Positions 25,068 through 32,121 of a stretch of 58,808 nt of DNA are shown one piece after another; positions within the stretch are counted from its first letter, which is position 1, and each line of letters begins with the position of its first letter. Position numbers and translations under genes: made by a program. Origin of the DNA: Polynucleobacter sp. JS-Safj-400b-B2 (GTDB lineage Bacteria > Pseudomonadota > Gammaproteobacteria > Burkholderiales > Burkholderiaceae); assembly GCF_018881975.1 (NCBI RefSeq), contig NZ_JACVPJ010000013.1, forward strand, positions 1-58,808, written 5' to 3'. A model generated the notes under the pieces. The model was not told where the DNA came from, did not search any database, and saw only the letters and a list, made by a program, of their open reading frames with translations.

Positions 25068-25678
25068 ATTCTCTAATGCAGGCCTTGGCCTTAATTGAGT
25101 TATCCATTACGTGTGCAGTGGTGTGTATTTGGGCCTTACAAAAGCTGTCTCCAAATGCCATGCCATTTCCCGTAAAAGTAATTCTTGTAATCTTGATCGG
25201 CAATACCTTATTTTGGCCTTTGGGTATGAATTTACCTTTGATTGCCTATGTTCGTGGTGTTACTGGTGATCTTAGTATTGTCTTAACGCTATTGTTGTGG
25301 ATCTCGTTACTTCCGACCAATAAGCCTGCACCGATTGCTTTTAAGTTAACAGTAGCAATCATCTCTTTATGTTTTTATCCTTTTGCCTTGGGCGTGGGAA
25401 TGATTGACCCTTATGCATGGGGATATGGATCGATTGCATTTTTAATTGCAGTCCTCTTTTTCGCTCTAGTCTGTGGATTATCCAATTGGAGCAAGGGTGT
25501 TTGGATCATTGCGATCGCGATCCTTGCTTGGGCAGTGCATTGGCATGAATCAGCGAACCTTTGGGATTACCTGCTTGATCCATTCCTGACTATCTGGGCT
25601 TTCATTGCCTTGATTGGCATGCTTTATAGAAAACGTCGCGATAGGGCTCGCTCTGGATACCTATTTAGACCAGGTTAA
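25064..25678 (+). CDS. Small polytopic membrane protein of unknown function
   Basis: A 204-residue protein with about six hydrophobic segments spread through its length (for example near residues 5-26, 37-55, 64-82, 90-110, 122-142 and 147-160) and an Arg-rich cytoplasmic C-terminus (YRKRRDRARSGY). I do not recognise a family. Its start overlaps the stop of the BNR-domain gene by four bases (ATGA), and it is the last gene of a three-gene operon closed by a bidirectional terminator. The tight coupling suggests a complex or a shared pathway with the GT39 enzyme, perhaps as a flippase-like or accessory subunit, but nothing in the sequence proves that. Confidence 0.65.
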   Translation: MNSLMQALALIELSITCAVVCIWALQKLSPNAMPFPVKVILVILIGNTLFWPLGMNLPLIAYVRGVTGDLSIVLTLLLWISLLPTNKPAPIAFKLTVAIISLCFYPFALGVGMIDPYAWGYGSIAFLIAVLFFALVCGLSNWSKGVWIIAIAILAWAVHWHESANLWDYLLDPFLTIWAFIALIGMLYRKRRDRARSGYLFRPG

Positions 25679-25684
25679 AGAATT

Positions 25685-25711
25685 AAAAAAGCCAGCGGAT
25701 GCTGACTTTTC
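25685..25711. terminator. Bidirectional terminator between the membrane-protein operon and the Bug gene
   Basis: AAAAGCCAGC, GGAT loop, GCTGACTTTT: CAGC/GCTG and AAAAG/CTTTT pair with one C-A mismatch between them. The stem is flanked by A on the left and T on the right, so it can stop transcription from both convergent genes. The stop codons lie 7 bases to the left and 19 to the right. Confidence 0.55.
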
Positions 25712-25729
25712 TATCGATGCAATCAATGC

Positions 25730-26719
25730 TTAGTCAGGAATATTCGACTTACGAATGATTGGGCCCCATTTATTGATCTCGGCTTCGAGGTGTGCTTTTA
25801 GACCCTTAGGGGTCATCTTCTCGGGAGAGACGATATCAATATTGGCATCCTCCAAACGTTTTTTGACATCGGGAGTATTCAGTGCCTTTATCAATGCAGC
25901 ATTCAATTTATCCAAGATAGGCTTAGGAACGCCTTTTGGTGTGTACATGCCATGCCAAACTTTAACCTCAAAGCCTTTGAGACCCTGCTCATCCAAAGTA
26001 GGTACGTTAGGAATCGCAGGCAAACGTTTTAAGGTAGTTGTACCGTAAGCCTTAACGCGTCCATCTTTAATATAAGGAATGGTTTGAGTAGTTTGATCGC
26101 AGAGCAAGTCAACCTGACCACCTAACAAGTCAGTCAGAGCGGGGCCAGTTCCTTTGTAAGGAATATTGGTTAGCTTTACGCCAATGCGACTCTGAAACAA
26201 AAGTCCACAAAGTTGTGACACAGCGCCAGGACCCGCGTTTGCCATGGTAACTTTTGAGCCATTGGCTTTGATATAGGCTTCGAGCTCTTTAAAGTTATTG
26301 GCTGGCAAATCTTTTTTACCCAAAAGCACCATTGGAACGTCTGCTACTTGGCCAATATATTCAAAGTTTTGCAAAGGATCATATGGGAGCTTGTCGTAGA
26401 GGGCGTTAGCAGTTGCCATACCCATGTGATGTAAGTAGATTGTGTAGCCATCGGGTGCGGCGCGCGCAACCTTGGTAGTGGCGATGGTGCCGCCAGCCCC
26501 GTTGACGTTTTCAACTATGACAGTTTGTCCAAGTGCTTGGCCCATTGGGACTGCAATTAAACGTGCAACAGTATCGGTTGGGCCGCCTGCTGCAAAAGGA
26601 ACCACCATGGTAATTGCCTTGGTTGGCCAATCTTTCTGGGCGAGGGCGCTAGTACTCAGAAATGCACTGGCCGTTAAAGCGGTAGCAATTCCTGAGAATA
26701 AGAATTTCTTCATTTGCAT
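25730..26719 (-). CDS. Bug/TctC-family substrate-binding protein
   Basis: A 329-residue periplasmic binding protein with a signal peptide ending around STSALAQ. The Bug signature is present: WPTKAITMVVPFAAGGPTDT, VIVENVNGAGGTIATTKVAR, DGYTIYLHHMGMA and NIPYKGTGPALTDLLGGQVD. Two cysteines (SQLCGLL and LLCDQTT) are in the same positions as in the paralogue at 52939, which shares long identical stretches such as GGTI, QVADVPM and FEVKVWHG. The ATG at 26719 has GGAGA seven bases upstream; a TTG at 26731 would add four residues. It is the last gene of the run that begins with fabI and lies next to the CoA ester lyase gene. There are no TctAB genes nearby. Confidence 0.89.
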   Translation of the reverse strand: MQMKKFLFSGIATALTASAFLSTSALAQKDWPTKAITMVVPFAAGGPTDTVARLIAVPMGQALGQTVIVENVNGAGGTIATTKVARAAPDGYTIYLHHMGMATANALYDKLPYDPLQNFEYIGQVADVPMVLLGKKDLPANNFKELEAYIKANGSKVTMANAGPGAVSQLCGLLFQSRIGVKLTNIPYKGTGPALTDLLGGQVDLLCDQTTQTIPYIKDGRVKAYGTTTLKRLPAIPNVPTLDEQGLKGFEVKVWHGMYTPKGVPKPILDKLNAALIKALNTPDVKKRLEDANIDIVSPEKMTPKGLKAHLEAEINKWGPIIRKSNIPD

Positions 26720-26788
26720 TTTGGTCTCCAACCTGTTTTTATGTAAACCAATTTTGCCAGTTTTAATACCTTTTTGTCTTCAATGACC

Positions 26789-27634
26789 CTAGTACTTACC
26801 AGTAATTGCTAGAGTCCTTTGAGCTAATAAAACAACTGGACGATCGATCATGCGACCATCTAATTTCACAGCACCTCCCTTAGATGCTTTATCCGCCTCG
26901 ATAACACGTTGAGCCCAAGCCAGCTCCTCTGCTGATGGGGTAAACGCTTTAATGACGATGTCTACTTGCTTTGGGTGAATACAGAGTTTCCCACCGAAAC
27001 CCATGCGTTTTGCGCGCTCAGCATCATCAGTAATGCGCTCAATGTCATCAGTAGAAGGTGTAACCCCATCAATAGGAGGGGCAATCTGCGCAAGACGAGA
27101 AGCTAAAACAATTTGAAAGCGTGCGGTTTGTAATTCGGTTTCTTGGCGGTCACAGACCATTCCAAGATCTGCCTGTAAATCTAAATTACCTAAAGCCAGT
27201 CTAATTACTTGATTGGAGTTTGCGATCGCTTTTAATTGATCTAAGCCAATCGCAGTCTCAATCATAGGAATGATTGCAGTATTCGGAAGTATCAGGGCGG
27301 CACCATTAATCTGGTCGAGCGATTCGCTCTTGGGAATTAACAGGCACGCAACATTAAGCTCTTGAGCCAAAATTAAATCGGCTGAGTAAAACTTTCTGCC
27401 AGGCGAGTTGGTGCGAATCACCAAACGTTTCTTTTGCTCTGCGCTAAAGCTTGGCCATGCTGTGCGAATCGCATCGCGTGCAACGGCTTTATCTTCTTCT
27501 GGGACCGCATCCTCCAAATCTAAGACGACCCCACTAGCGCCGCTATCAAGAGCTTTCATAAAACGTTCCGGACGAGTGCCGGGAACGAATAGAAAGTTGG
27601 TGCTAAAGCCTAATGGCGTTTCAAGTGGGTTCAT
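26789..27634 (-). CDS. HpcH/HpaI aldolase/citrate lyase family, CoA ester lyase (CitE-like)
   Basis: A 281-residue TIM-barrel protein of the CitE-like group. The N-terminal FLFVPGTRPERFMKALDSGA and VVLDLEDAVPEEDK carry the acidic Mg ligands. A conserved Arg (RTNSPG), MIETAIGLDQLKAIA with the catalytic/Mg Glu, a DLQADLGM acidic patch and GFGGKLCIHPKQVD near the end follow. This group includes beta-methylmalyl-CoA and citramalyl-CoA lyases, and stand-alone CitE-like proteins acting on CoA esters. Next to a mesaconyl/itaconyl-type hydratase gene, citramalyl-CoA or (methyl)malyl-CoA cleavage is plausible. It is on the same strand as MmgE/PrpD (25-base gap) and the Bug gene. Confidence 0.85.
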   Translation of the reverse strand: MNPLETPLGFSTNFLFVPGTRPERFMKALDSGASGVVLDLEDAVPEEDKAVARDAIRTAWPSFSAEQKKRLVIRTNSPGRKFYSADLILAQELNVACLLIPKSESLDQINGAALILPNTAIIPMIETAIGLDQLKAIANSNQVIRLALGNLDLQADLGMVCDRQETELQTARFQIVLASRLAQIAPPIDGVTPSTDDIERITDDAERAKRMGFGGKLCIHPKQVDIVIKAFTPSAEELAWAQRVIEADKASKGGAVKLDGRMIDRPVVLLAQRTLAITGKY

Positions 27635-27659
27635 AAATCAGTGCGCACTCAGTTTGTGC

Positions 27660-29036
27660 TTAGTTCGATGGAAGAAGAAAGCCTATCTTGGCTTGTTTGC
27701 GGATATTCCACAAGAGATCAATTGCTCTGCTCATCTCCGCTGGGCTGGCGCCTTTGCTAAAGGCAGCTAGACGCATGGCTTTATCGGTAATTTCTGCACG
27801 AGAGAGGGTATTACCTGGGTCGCCCTTAGGTTCATCTACTCGTCCCTCTAAAACTTGCCCATTATTTAAGTGAACTTTGACTTTACCGATCCAACGCTGT
27901 GGATAGGCGCTATCTACCTCAGGGTCTAGGGTCATGGAAACACGTTCGCGGAACGCGCAGATTTCATCATCATGAAAGTGATCTTCAAATTCTTGCAATC
28001 CTGCAAATTGGTAATGCGCAACCAAAGCCAGAACTGTGCCCATAGAGAACTTGGACTGATGAACGGTTGCAGGATCCGTAACTGGGCCCAAGACATCAAT
28101 GGCACCCTGATGCACCAAGGTTTCTACTTTAGTAATATCACTAGGCGTTAGTTTGTTCGAGAGCATCACTTGCAGCAAAGCATCTGCAGCAGGGTGAGTA
28201 TGGCGGCATGAGGCGTAATACTTAAAGCTTGTTTCCGCCAAAGCCCAACGACTTCCTAAGCGATCAACTAATTTACTTGGATCCCTATCGCTTGACATGC
28301 CGGCTGCCAAGCCTTGCTTGCCTTCCAAAATATGCTGTGCGCCTGTAAAGCCAGCTTGTGCAATATAGGCAGACATTAATCCAGTAGATGCAGCATGCGC
28401 CGTATGAAGCTGCTTAGAGTCTGCAGCGTCGCGCAGAAATTCCCAAAGACCTGCCGACTGTGTGCCCGCAGAACCAAAGGCATTTAGCATTTGCTCAGGA
28501 GAAAGCTTCATGAGTCTTCCAACCGCTGCGGCTGCCGCCAGGGTGCCAGCAGTTCCGGTTGTATGAAACACTTTGTAATGAGAGCGACCTAAGAATTCGC
28601 CAACTCGAATACCCACTTCATAGCCTGCTACTGCAGCAACCAATACATCTTCTCCAGAGGCGCCAATGGCTTGGGCGCAAGCTAAAACAGGTGGAAATAC
28701 TACGGTTGCTGGATGAAAAACTGAGCCATTGTGAACATCATCTTGTTCTGCAACATGTGACGCTGCAGCATTGGCCATTGCTGCTAAAAAAGGGCTCGAG
28801 GTTTTACGAGAAACTAATACCTCTGAGGGGCCATCATTTGCGTTACCAAAGCCACCCATATTTTGCGCAAACTGCGTAATGAGTTCAACTGGGCGGGAGC
28901 CTTTGCCTGCAATTGCCGAACCAAACCAATCGACCAATAAGTCCTCAGCGCGGTTCATCACCTCTGCAGGTATATCGGCAGCCTGTAAATTGGCGGCAAA
29001 AGTAGCTAGTTCACGAGAAAGATGTTGATTAGTCAT
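27660..29036 (-). CDS. MmgE/PrpD family protein
   Basis: A 458-residue protein of the MmgE/PrpD fold, with the N-terminal helical domain (RAEDLLVDWFGSAIAGKGSRP, then NAAASHVAEQDDVHNGSVFHP) followed by FHTTGTAGTLAAAAAVGRLM. A C-terminal domain follows (KYYASCRHTHPAADALLQVM, then CAFRERVSMTLDPEVD). The conserved Asp-His-containing 'EQDDVH' and 'CRHTHPA' segments line the active site in relatives. Members dehydrate 2-methylcitrate, decarboxylate cis-aconitate to itaconate, or epimerise iminodisuccinate, so the reaction cannot be fixed from family alone. No prpB/prpC is nearby. Position between a hydratase and a CoA ester lyase points to catabolism of a branched or C5/C6 carboxylic acid. Confidence 0.83.
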   Translation of the reverse strand: MTNQHLSRELATFAANLQAADIPAEVMNRAEDLLVDWFGSAIAGKGSRPVELITQFAQNMGGFGNANDGPSEVLVSRKTSSPFLAAMANAAASHVAEQDDVHNGSVFHPATVVFPPVLACAQAIGASGEDVLVAAVAGYEVGIRVGEFLGRSHYKVFHTTGTAGTLAAAAAVGRLMKLSPEQMLNAFGSAGTQSAGLWEFLRDAADSKQLHTAHAASTGLMSAYIAQAGFTGAQHILEGKQGLAAGMSSDRDPSKLVDRLGSRWALAETSFKYYASCRHTHPAADALLQVMLSNKLTPSDITKVETLVHQGAIDVLGPVTDPATVHQSKFSMGTVLALVAHYQFAGLQEFEDHFHDDEICAFRERVSMTLDPEVDSAYPQRWIGKVKVHLNNGQVLEGRVDEPKGDPGNTLSRAEITDKAMRLAAFSKGASPAEMSRAIDLLWNIRKQAKIGFLLPSN

Positions 29037-29053
29037 AAATTAATAGTGTTTCA

Positions 29054-29938
29054 TTAGGCCAAAACAGCGGTTGCTTGCATAGTGAGCCAGCCTTCGTGAT
29101 CTTGCGCCCAAATGGAAATGGTTTTTCCGCTTGGATCTTTATCTAGATCGGGTTTAGCGCTCACCTTAAAGATGTTGATATCGAAAGTGGGGCGAATGGC
29201 GCGGAACTCAAAGCGCTTTAGCCTGCAGTCGGGAATGCTTTGGCGCACTAAGTCAACCAATAGGGTTGCAATCAAAGGACCATGCACAATTAAACCAGGA
29301 TAGCCTTCAACCTCAGTGACATATTTGCGATCATAGTGAATGCGATGACCGTTAAACGTCAGTGCTGAATAACGAAACAGTAGTACATCGTCTGGTGTGA
29401 TGGTTTTGCTCCACTTAGCATCTGTAGGTGCAGGGGTAGGGGCAACGGGCTTGTCATCTGACCCAGGCGCATCGCGATAGACAATGTCATGCTCTTCGAT
29501 AATGGCAAGACCATTTTGATTGGAGATCTTATGATTAACCAATACGAAAATTAAATCACCAGTACGACCCGCTTTGTGGGTAACCGACTCAATTGTAGAA
29601 ACACGTTCAATCTCATCACCAACTGCAAGAGGCTTTAACCATTCAATACGGCTACCTGCCCACATACGACGTGGCAATGGTACCGGCGGAAGAAAACCGC
29701 CACGCTTAGGATGACCGTCAGGTCCGATTTCTGATTGGCGAGCATGAGGTAAAAAATACAACCAGTGCCACAGCTCAGGTAAAAAAGTGCCCTTACTTGG
29801 CGCAGCATCATCACGATCTAATGTTGCTGATAGTGCGCGTACCGGGGCTACTGTGACAGTGTCTTGAAGGGACTCGGTTTTACCAAGCCATTCTTGTAGG
29901 TGGGTAATGGTTTGAGGTTCGATTCGCATGAGTTCCAT
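29054..29938 (-). CDS. FAS1-like/MaoC double-hotdog dehydratase, mesaconyl-C4-CoA or itaconyl-CoA hydratase-like
   Basis: A 294-residue double-hotdog protein. The N-terminal half is FAS1-like (LPELWHWLYFLPHARQSEIG, then PDGHPKRGGFLPPVPLPRRM, then WAGSRIEWLKPLAVGDEIER). The C-terminal half is MaoC-like with the hydratase motif LLFRYSALTFNGHRIHYDRK near residues 190-209, then YPGLIVHGPLIATLLVDL. This architecture matches archaeal/Chloroflexus mesaconyl-C4-CoA hydratase and Pseudomonas itaconyl-CoA hydratase. Together with the CitE-like lyase it could form a hydration-cleavage sequence yielding acetyl-CoA or pyruvate. No CoA-transferase is visible to activate the acid. It lies 17 bases upstream of the MmgE/PrpD gene and 22 downstream of chrA. 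Confidence 0.82.
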   Translation of the reverse strand: MELMRIEPQTITHLQEWLGKTESLQDTVTVAPVRALSATLDRDDAAPSKGTFLPELWHWLYFLPHARQSEIGPDGHPKRGGFLPPVPLPRRMWAGSRIEWLKPLAVGDEIERVSTIESVTHKAGRTGDLIFVLVNHKISNQNGLAIIEEHDIVYRDAPGSDDKPVAPTPAPTDAKWSKTITPDDVLLFRYSALTFNGHRIHYDRKYVTEVEGYPGLIVHGPLIATLLVDLVRQSIPDCRLKRFEFRAIRPTFDINIFKVSAKPDLDKDPSGKTISIWAQDHEGWLTMQATAVLA

Positions 29939-29960
29939 TATGCCAATCTTGTAGAAAACC

Positions 29961-31289
29961 TCACCCCATCAAAACAGAGATGTAATAAAACAGTAATCCA
30001 GCTAATGCGGAGCCGCCCAATACCGACATTACCCCCTTTTGAAACTTAAATAAGGCCAGACCAGCTAAGGCGCAAATCAGGATCGAGACCCAGGAAATCG
30101 AGCCACCAAAACCCCTTGGTAAAAACACGTGATATGCAAAAAATAGACCGAGATTCACGATAACGCCAACGACTGCAGCGGTAATAGCTATTAGAGGAGC
30201 GGTAAACCCAATCTTGCCATGCGTTGATTCAATTAGTGGACCGCCTACTAAGATAAAAAAGAAGGAGGGTAAAAAAGTAAACCAGGTAGCAACACAAGCG
30301 CCGATAACGCCAAACCAAAATGGATTGCTATTGCCAATCAAAGATTGGATGTGTCCTGCGAGGTAGCCCACAAAAGCTACCACCATGATGAGTGGTCCTG
30401 GTGTCGTCTCGCCTAGGGCTAAGCCATCAATCATTTGGTTAGCGCTGAGCCAATGAAAATGCTCGACTGCACCTTGGTATACATATGGAAGCACTGCATA
30501 AGCGCCGCCAAATGTCAGAAAGGCAGCCTTTGTAAAGAACCACGCGATATTGACGTACAAAGTCTTCCAGTCAAAGATTGCTACTAAAGCGCCCATTGGG
30601 AGTAACCAACATGCCAGTGCAACCAAGCTATGGCGAACTGCCTTTGAGTATGTAAATTTCGCATGCTCAGGTGTGGGGGTGTGATCATCAATAATGGCAG
30701 GGCCGTATTCTTTTGTTTCTTTGGCACCATGCCCACTACCTTGCTGAAAATATTCTGGATAGCGTTTGCCTCCCCAGAAGCCGATGGCAGCAGCAATCAA
30801 TACGATGATAGGAAAGGCTAAATTAAGAATGAAGATAGCCAGAAAAGATCCAAGCGCAATCCACTGGAGTGCTTGGTTATGAATCGTGCGCTTGCCAATG
30901 CGAACTGCAGCATGCAGCACGATTGCTGTGACTGCAGGTTTGATGCCAAAGAAGATGGCAGCAATCCAAGGAACCTGTCCAAAGGTCAGATAAACCCAAG
31001 ATAGGCCAATCAAGATAAACAAAGAGGGCAATACAAAAAGGGTTCCTGCCAGAATGCCGCCCCAACTACGGTGCATCAGCCAGCCAATATAAGTAACTAG
31101 CTGTTGGGCCTCCGGCCCTGGTAGTAACATGCAGTAGTTGAGCGCATGTAAAAAGCGCCGCTCAGAAATCCAGCGACGCTTCTCAACTAATTCTTGATGC
31201 AGAACAGCGATCTGTCCTGCAGGCCCACCAAAACTAATGAAGCCTAGCTTAGCCCAAAACTTCAGGGCTTCGCGTAGTGGAATGCTCAA
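29961..31289 (-). CDS. chrA: Chromate transporter family protein (two-domain ChrA)
   Basis: A 442-residue integral membrane protein of the CHR family with two homologous halves. The first half has KLGFISFGGPAGQIAVLHQELVEKRRWIS and LLPGPEAQQLVTYIGW; the second repeats the pattern as TKAAFLTFGGAYAVLPYVYQ and LALGETTPGPLIMVVAFVGY. ChrA proteins expel chromate in exchange for sulfate or another ion; several homologues are not about chromate resistance. A roughly 50-residue hydrophilic linker lies between the halves. The only plausible start is TTG at 31289, which overlaps the fabI stop (TTGA), implying translational coupling to fabI. The pairing with a fatty-acid gene has no obvious functional logic. 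Confidence 0.87.
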   Translation of the reverse strand: MSIPLREALKFWAKLGFISFGGPAGQIAVLHQELVEKRRWISERRFLHALNYCMLLPGPEAQQLVTYIGWLMHRSWGGILAGTLFVLPSLFILIGLSWVYLTFGQVPWIAAIFFGIKPAVTAIVLHAAVRIGKRTIHNQALQWIALGSFLAIFILNLAFPIIVLIAAAIGFWGGKRYPEYFQQGSGHGAKETKEYGPAIIDDHTPTPEHAKFTYSKAVRHSLVALACWLLPMGALVAIFDWKTLYVNIAWFFTKAAFLTFGGAYAVLPYVYQGAVEHFHWLSANQMIDGLALGETTPGPLIMVVAFVGYLAGHIQSLIGNSNPFWFGVIGACVATWFTFLPSFFFILVGGPLIESTHGKIGFTAPLIAITAAVVGVIVNLGLFFAYHVFLPRGFGGSISWVSILICALAGLALFKFQKGVMSVLGGSALAGLLFYYISVLMG

Positions 31290-32071
31290 ACTTCATCCAT
31301 TCCGCCAACAACTTGGCTAAAGCCGTTATCGACATAAATGATTTCAGCAGTAATGCCGTTGGCCAAGTCAGACATTAAGAATGCAGCAGTATTACCTACA
31401 TCATCAATGGTTACGTTGCGACGTAAGGGGGCAGTTTTTTCAACAGCTTCCAAAATTTTGCCAAAGCCTTTAATGCCAGATGCGGCCAAGGTTTTAATAG
31501 GACCAGCAGAAATGCCGTTAGCGCGAATACCTTTAGGACCTACGGAGCCAGCGAGATAGCGAACCGAAGCTTCGAGCGATGCTTTTGCAAGGCCCATGGT
31601 GTTGTAGTTGGGAACATTCTTCATGGATCCCAAATACGTCAAAGTGAGCAGTGAAGATTTATCGCGCAGCATGGGTAGCGCTTCTTTAGCCATAGCAGGG
31701 AAGCTATATGCAGAAATATCATGCGCAATCTTGAAGCCTTCACGAGAGAGTCCATCTAAGAAGTCGCCAGCAATTGCCTCACGGGGAGCAAAGCCAATAG
31801 CGTGTACAAAACCATCAAACTGAGGCCAGGATTTGGCTAAATCCTTAAAAAGAGCGCTGATTTGCTCATCACTGCCGACATCGCAGTCAAAAATGAGTTC
31901 GGTATTGAATTCTTTTGCAAAATCAATAATACGGTCCTTAAAGCGTTCACCCACATAGGTAAAGGCAAGTTCAGCCCCTTCACGATGACAGGCCTTAGCA
32001 ATGCCATAGGCAATGGAGCGGTTGGAGAGGAGGCCGGTAATGAGGATTTTTTTGCCGGTGAGAAAGCCCAT
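31286..32071 (-). CDS. fabI: Enoyl-[acyl-carrier-protein] reductase FabI
   Basis: A 261-residue atypical short-chain dehydrogenase. The NADH-binding turn is near the N-terminus (KKILITGLLSNRSIAYGIAKA). The FDGFVHAIGFAPR segment and the catalytic Tyr-x6-Lys in LTYLGSMKNVPNYNTMGLAKASLEA (given here by key residues Y and K) follow, and PIKTLAASGIKGF forms the flexible substrate loop. FabI does the last step of each fatty-acid elongation cycle. Length and motifs match the enterobacterial/betaproteobacterial enzyme. It is the first gene of the minus-strand run and divergent from yejA, with 50 bases between start codons. Confidence 0.95.
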   Translation of the reverse strand: MGFLTGKKILITGLLSNRSIAYGIAKACHREGAELAFTYVGERFKDRIIDFAKEFNTELIFDCDVGSDEQISALFKDLAKSWPQFDGFVHAIGFAPREAIAGDFLDGLSREGFKIAHDISAYSFPAMAKEALPMLRDKSSLLTLTYLGSMKNVPNYNTMGLAKASLEASVRYLAGSVGPKGIRANGISAGPIKTLAASGIKGFGKILEAVEKTAPLRRNVTIDDVGNTAAFLMSDLANGITAEIIYVDNGFSQVVGGMDEV

Positions 32072-32121
32072 GATGTGTCCTTTACTTCAAATATGATTAG
32101 CTATCTACAATTGTTGCATAT

